A stretch of 21,107 nucleotides of DNA from the NCBI GenBank assembly GCA_015680685.1, contig MNCI01025182.1, positions 388,945-410,051 on the forward strand, given 5' to 3'. The DNA comes from Gnetum montanum. Lineage: Eukaryota; Streptophyta; Gnetopsida; Gnetales; Gnetaceae. The translations under genes were made by a program, and so were the position numbers. The notes under the pieces were generated by a model. The model ran no database searches, had not been told where the DNA came from, and saw only the letters and a program-made list of their open reading frames with translations. Below, in pieces: positions 18,903 to 21,107 of this stretch. How positions within the stretch are numbered: position 1 is the stretch's first letter; each line of letters begins with the position of its first letter.

Positions 18903-19147
18903 AAAAGCCAAAAGTTGCATGTAATACTGATATGGTAAAACTAAATGCAACATTATAAAACCAAAAATAATTCTAGAGCAAAATCTTGAGCTAAGTTAAA
19001 TTCTATTTAAGTACACGTGATGAAGATGGACTAATCTTGGTCCCACCAAGTCCTATATATACAAAGTTAACATAGTAGAACAATTTTGGGTGGCCTTTGT
19101 AGAATTGAAAAATGCTTCTTAATGAGACGCAAATTGCACAGGCCGCG

Positions 19148-19183
19148 ATATCGTTTCCTACAATATCGTGTACGCAATATCGT
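19148..19183 (+). promoter_or_regulatory. Triple ATATCGT repeat upstream of LTR F TATA box
   Basis: ATATCGT occurs at 19148-19154, 19163-19169 and 19177-19183, spaced 15 and 14 bases, ending 17 bases before the TATA box. ATATC motifs recur in U3 of LTRs C (three) and D (six). The spacing and placement suggest an iterated enhancer or factor-binding site; this is inference. Confidence 0.6.
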
Positions 19184-19199
19184 GGTCCGCTGCCAAATC

Positions 19200-19207
19200 T
19201 ATAAATA
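19200..19207 (+). promoter_or_regulatory. TATA box of LTR F
   Basis: TATAAATA, 175 bases upstream of AATAAA at 19375-19380. As the 5' LTR of the best preserved copy it is the most plausible active promoter in the window. Confidence 0.65.
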
Positions 19208-19462
19208 AGAAGCGGCACTCCCCTCATTCATAATCATAGGTGTAAAGTAGCGAAGCTCTGGCAGATTGATCACCCCAGAGATAGAATATTTTGCATGTGC
19301 CCGCAGTAGGAGTCCCCCAAGTGAACGGTTCTTTATTCGAGCAGCTTTGTACCTGAACGCAAGTTGTGTACGGCAATAAAGAAGAGCTTTGTGGATAAAC
19401 CTTTCAGTGCATGGATAGGTTTAATTAATGTTATTTACTACTTTCCTAGTAACACGGCATGT

Positions 19463-19638
19463 GTACGACTTGGTTACGAGCGTTGACGAACATGTACAGC
19501 TAGCCAAGGAATCGGCTACTCATCGCGAGTAGATTCTCTCACCCTTTCCTCCTAGAACGTGGGACAAGTACGACTTGATTACAAGCATCTACATATGTGT
19601 ACGGCTAGTCAAGGAATCAGCTTCTTGTCACACTTAGG
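19463..19638 (+). repeat. Tandem ~105-bp units in LTR F U5
   Basis: GTACGACTTGGTTACGAGC at 19463 and GTACGACTTGATTACAAGC at 19568 begin two copies. Each contains a GTACRGCTAG-type word and CAAGGAATCGGCT/CAAGGAATCAGCT. A related unit occurs once in LTR A (91-130) and not in LTRs B, C or D. Confidence 0.8.
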
Positions 19639-20043
19639 CTAGTTAAGTGCCTCAGTATGACCGCTTCAAGCACGTGTGTTACGTGTGGTAATCCTAGTAA
19701 CGATTAGCGTTTGGTAGCCATAGTTGCACAGTTCAGGGTGTGTACGGTAAGTGGGAACGGATGCTAATGCTAGGACTTAGTGTTGTAGTTAGAGTTAGTT
19801 TTAGCTTCTCAACCCTTCACCGTTTAGCATAGGAGATAAACTTGAAAATACCAAAAAAATCATATACCTCGGACTTACTTAACCATACACCATGACAACA
19901 ACAAGTAAGTCTGGGAAGACAACAAAGATTAACCCCAAGTGTTCCTTGTGGTGTTAGGCATTTAGTCTGCAGAGTTCGACTGGATCGCATGTGCTACGTT
20001 CGTTTCATATGGTTGAGTGTAGGGGTACCTCGCCACTCATCAT

Positions 20044-20061
20044 TGGCGCCATTACCAGGGA
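20044..20061 (+). promoter_or_regulatory. Primer-binding site, tRNA-Asp(GUC), gypsy copy 2
   Basis: TGGCGCCATTACCAGGGA, three G-to-A changes from the exact complement of the plant tRNA-Asp 3' end. One T separates it from LTR F. Confidence 0.9.
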
Positions 20062-20186
20062 CTAAGTGTTTTTACGCCAATTAGGACATTAGGAATCATT
20101 CACATCGTTGTGAGCTTTAACGAACCCTCAGGTTAATCAGTCAATTAAGAACATAGATAACAGTAAGTAGCACACCAGTAAAAAAA
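20062..20186 (+). other. Leader between PBS and gag of gypsy copy 2
   Basis: About 125 bases with no motif recognised; comparable in length to the 142-base leader of copy 1. Confidence 0.5.
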
Positions 20187-21107
20187 ATGGCTTCTTCTCA
20201 CAAAATTAACTCACCTAAGGATAACACAAAAGACAGTTAGCATCATACGCATAACCTAAACCAGCCATGTCCTAAACAATCTAAGGTGACATATACTCAT
20301 CCCGATGAGTATGTGCTGGATTTTACTTTTATTCTCCATCAAGATGAACAACTACGGTGGAGAAATTTGCAAGGTAACATTGTGTTACCCCTGGATCGAT
20401 CAGTCCCTAACATGCTTTTCTGTGCCTTAGCACAGATGGGCATGCAAGAACTGTTTGCAGAATACGTTCTGGATAACTTTGACACAAGGGATTATCATCC
20501 CACAAATGCCCAACATATTCGGGACGAAAGGCAAGAGAGCCAACATTCATTGTTGAAGGGCAAGGTCCCCCATGTCCTTAGTGAAATAGGAGANGGGCCA
20601 AAGCAGCCGAAGAGAAGGTAAGAAACATTGCCACAATGATGGATCCCCTTCCTCTTCTCCTTCATCTCACCATTCACACTCTCCTTCCACATCTGCGCAT
20701 AGCCACCATGAACATAAAGGGTAGGATAAAAGTAAAAAGGATGAAAGACCTCGACAGGAAGGTTGAGAGGAGTTAGGACAAGGGCAAGGATGTAGGGAGA
20801 GTAGGGAACCACCATGAAGACATCATAGACATCATGACAGAGATGATCATGATGAACCGCTACTCGCAACCCGAAGTATGCTAGACATCACAGAGGCAGT
20901 TAGGATCCCCACAAGGCATTTAAAGGATAGAAAGATCAAGCGTTTGGACATAAATAATATCCCACGTTTTGAAGGGGGATACAACACTGATCTTCAACAT
21001 CATTTACAGGCATTCCACGATGCCTGTGCCTTACAAAATATTGATAATGAGTGGCAGAAGCTCAGGTTGTTCCCAAGGACACTCATCAAAGAAGCAGAGA
21101 GCTGGTA
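20187..21107 (+). pseudogene. Gag of gypsy copy 2, N-terminal part, runs off window
   Basis: The start at 20187 gives MASSHKINSPKDNTKDS followed by a TAG stop at 20238. The same frame then runs on through THPDEYVLDFTFILHQDE, VPNMLFCALAQMGMQELF and DNFDTRDYHP to the N at 20594. Beyond it the frame is shifted by one and reads SPSSSPSSHHSHSPSTSAHS, a His/Asp-rich patch (HHRHHDRDDHDE, about 20821-20857), then MLDITEAVRIPTRHLKDRK and IPRFEGGYNTDLQHHLQAF. It ends at RTLIKEAESW at the window edge. Four stops are seen, far fewer than in copy 1. The segment between RDYHP and the Ser-rich patch is about 180 bases shorter than in copy 1, around the N. Confidence 0.85.

Larger units (their letters stand above)
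2885..19015 (-). mobile_element. Decayed Ty1-copia element (SIRE-like), split by gypsy insertion
   Basis: Read on the minus strand the parts are in canonical copia order: 5' LTR (about 19015-17322), PBS (17321-17310), gag (17259-16473), linker with a second zinc knuckle, protease (15382-15374), GAG-pre-integrase, integrase (to about 14300), acidic linker, then RT and RNase H (4234-2885). Integrase before RT defines copia. The long gag-protease spacer with a second CCHC-type motif, together with a 1.7-kb LTR, points to the SIRE/Maximus group, but that lineage call is tentative. The 9730-bp gypsy element at 4240-13969 interrupts the integrase-RT linker. The 3' LTR is not recognised, so the left end is either lost or too diverged. 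Every domain carries stops and frameshifts. Confidence 0.85.
17322..19015 (-). mobile_element. 5' LTR of the copia element (about 1.7 kb)
   Basis: The inner edge is set by the PBS. The outer edge is inferred at 19015, where the minus strand begins TGTACTTAAATAG just before gypsy LTR F. A TATA box lies at 17730-17736 (minus), followed by a CT-rich run typical of a transcription start. The U5 end is CT-rich (CCTCTCCTCCTCTTAG on the minus strand). That gives about 1.28 kb of U3 and 0.4 kb of R-U5, a SIRE-like size. No matching 3' LTR was recognised, so the outer limit is not confirmed by a pair. Confidence 0.6.
19018..20042 (+). mobile_element. LTR F: 5' LTR of gypsy copy 2 (1025 bp)
   Basis: Starts TGATGA and ends TCATCA. 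U3 has three ATATCGT motifs (19148-19183) and TATAAATA at 19200-19207; AATAAA is at 19375-19380. A tandem unit of about 105 bp starts at 19463 and 19568, then comes the TGGTAATCC module (about 19685) and the 35-base end (20008-20042). It is 135-150 bp longer than LTRs B-D, largely explained by the tandem units, which those LTRs lack. Five CpGs remain in the last 70 bases. Confidence 0.92.
19018..21107 (+). mobile_element. Gypsy copy 2: 5' end of a younger Athila-like element
   Basis: LTR F (19018-20042), a one-base gap, tRNA-Asp PBS (20044-20061), leader and the first 0.9 kb of gag, running off the right edge. Same superfamily and orientation as gypsy copy 1, but a different LTR subfamily. 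It is better preserved: fewer stops and more CpG. It abuts the outer end of the copia LTR, with ACACG at 19013-19017 as the candidate left target duplication; its partner is outside the window. Confidence 0.9.

Noticed and set aside
19003-19227. 74-codon minus-strand frame
   Set aside because: Spans the copia/gypsy junction and LTR F U3; no domain.
20495-20869. 124-codon open frame, minus strand
   Set aside because: Antisense to gag of gypsy copy 2 and spans the ambiguous base; it is a shadow of the sense frame.
1-21107. Host gene, tRNA, CRISPR array or novel non-transposon system
   Set aside because: I looked on both strands and found only retrotransposon sequence and AT-rich filler; regularly spaced repeats present are LTR modules or minisatellites.

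Overview
This is a gene-free stretch of a large, repeat-rich land-plant nuclear genome, most likely a seed plant. Everything I can identify is LTR retrotransposon, mostly old and decayed. The main evidence is two primer-binding sites matching tRNA-Asp (typical of Athila/Tat-type Ty3-gypsy elements), one primer-binding site matching initiator tRNA-Met on the other strand (typical of Ty1-copia), and recognisable but stop-ridden gag, protease, reverse transcriptase, RNase H and integrase segments. I see no host gene, tRNA, rRNA, CRISPR array or bacterial feature. The species cannot be named from this sequence.

Layout. Positions 1-413 are the 3' part of an LTR (LTR A). Positions 418-1307 are a complete related solo LTR (LTR B). 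At 1312 a third LTR of the same superfamily starts but is recognisable for only about 110 bases (LTR E). Positions 1431-2751 are AT-rich and unassigned, followed by an (AG)n microsatellite ending in an N. From about 2885 to 19015 lies a Ty1-copia element on the minus strand (SIRE-like polyprotein layout). It is split by a full Ty3-gypsy element on the plus strand at 4240-13969 (LTRs C and D, 9730 bp, target-site duplication TCGAG/CCGAG). In minus-strand order the copia parts are 5' LTR (about 19015-17322), PBS (17321-17310), gag, two ruined zinc knuckles, protease, GAG-pre-integrase and integrase (to about 13990), then, beyond the gypsy insertion, RT and RNase H (4234-2885). At 19018 a second, better preserved gypsy copy of the same superfamily begins: LTR F, PBS and the first 0.9 kb of gag, running off the right edge.

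Age order. The copia element is oldest because gypsy copy 1 interrupts it. LTRs C and D of gypsy copy 1 look only about four-fifths identical by eye. LTRs A and F keep most CpGs in their terminal 70 bases (8 and 5) while B, C and D have lost them (2, 0, 2), so A and F appear younger. Almost all inactivating changes are G-to-A or C-to-T, as expected for long-methylated, deaminating DNA.

None of the elements in the window can be autonomous as read. The most useful observations for follow-up are the loss of the RT palm exactly at an ambiguous base, the three LTR modules joined through AATA, the modular U5 repeats and ATATC-rich U3 of the gypsy family, and a histidine/aspartate-rich tract in its Gag.
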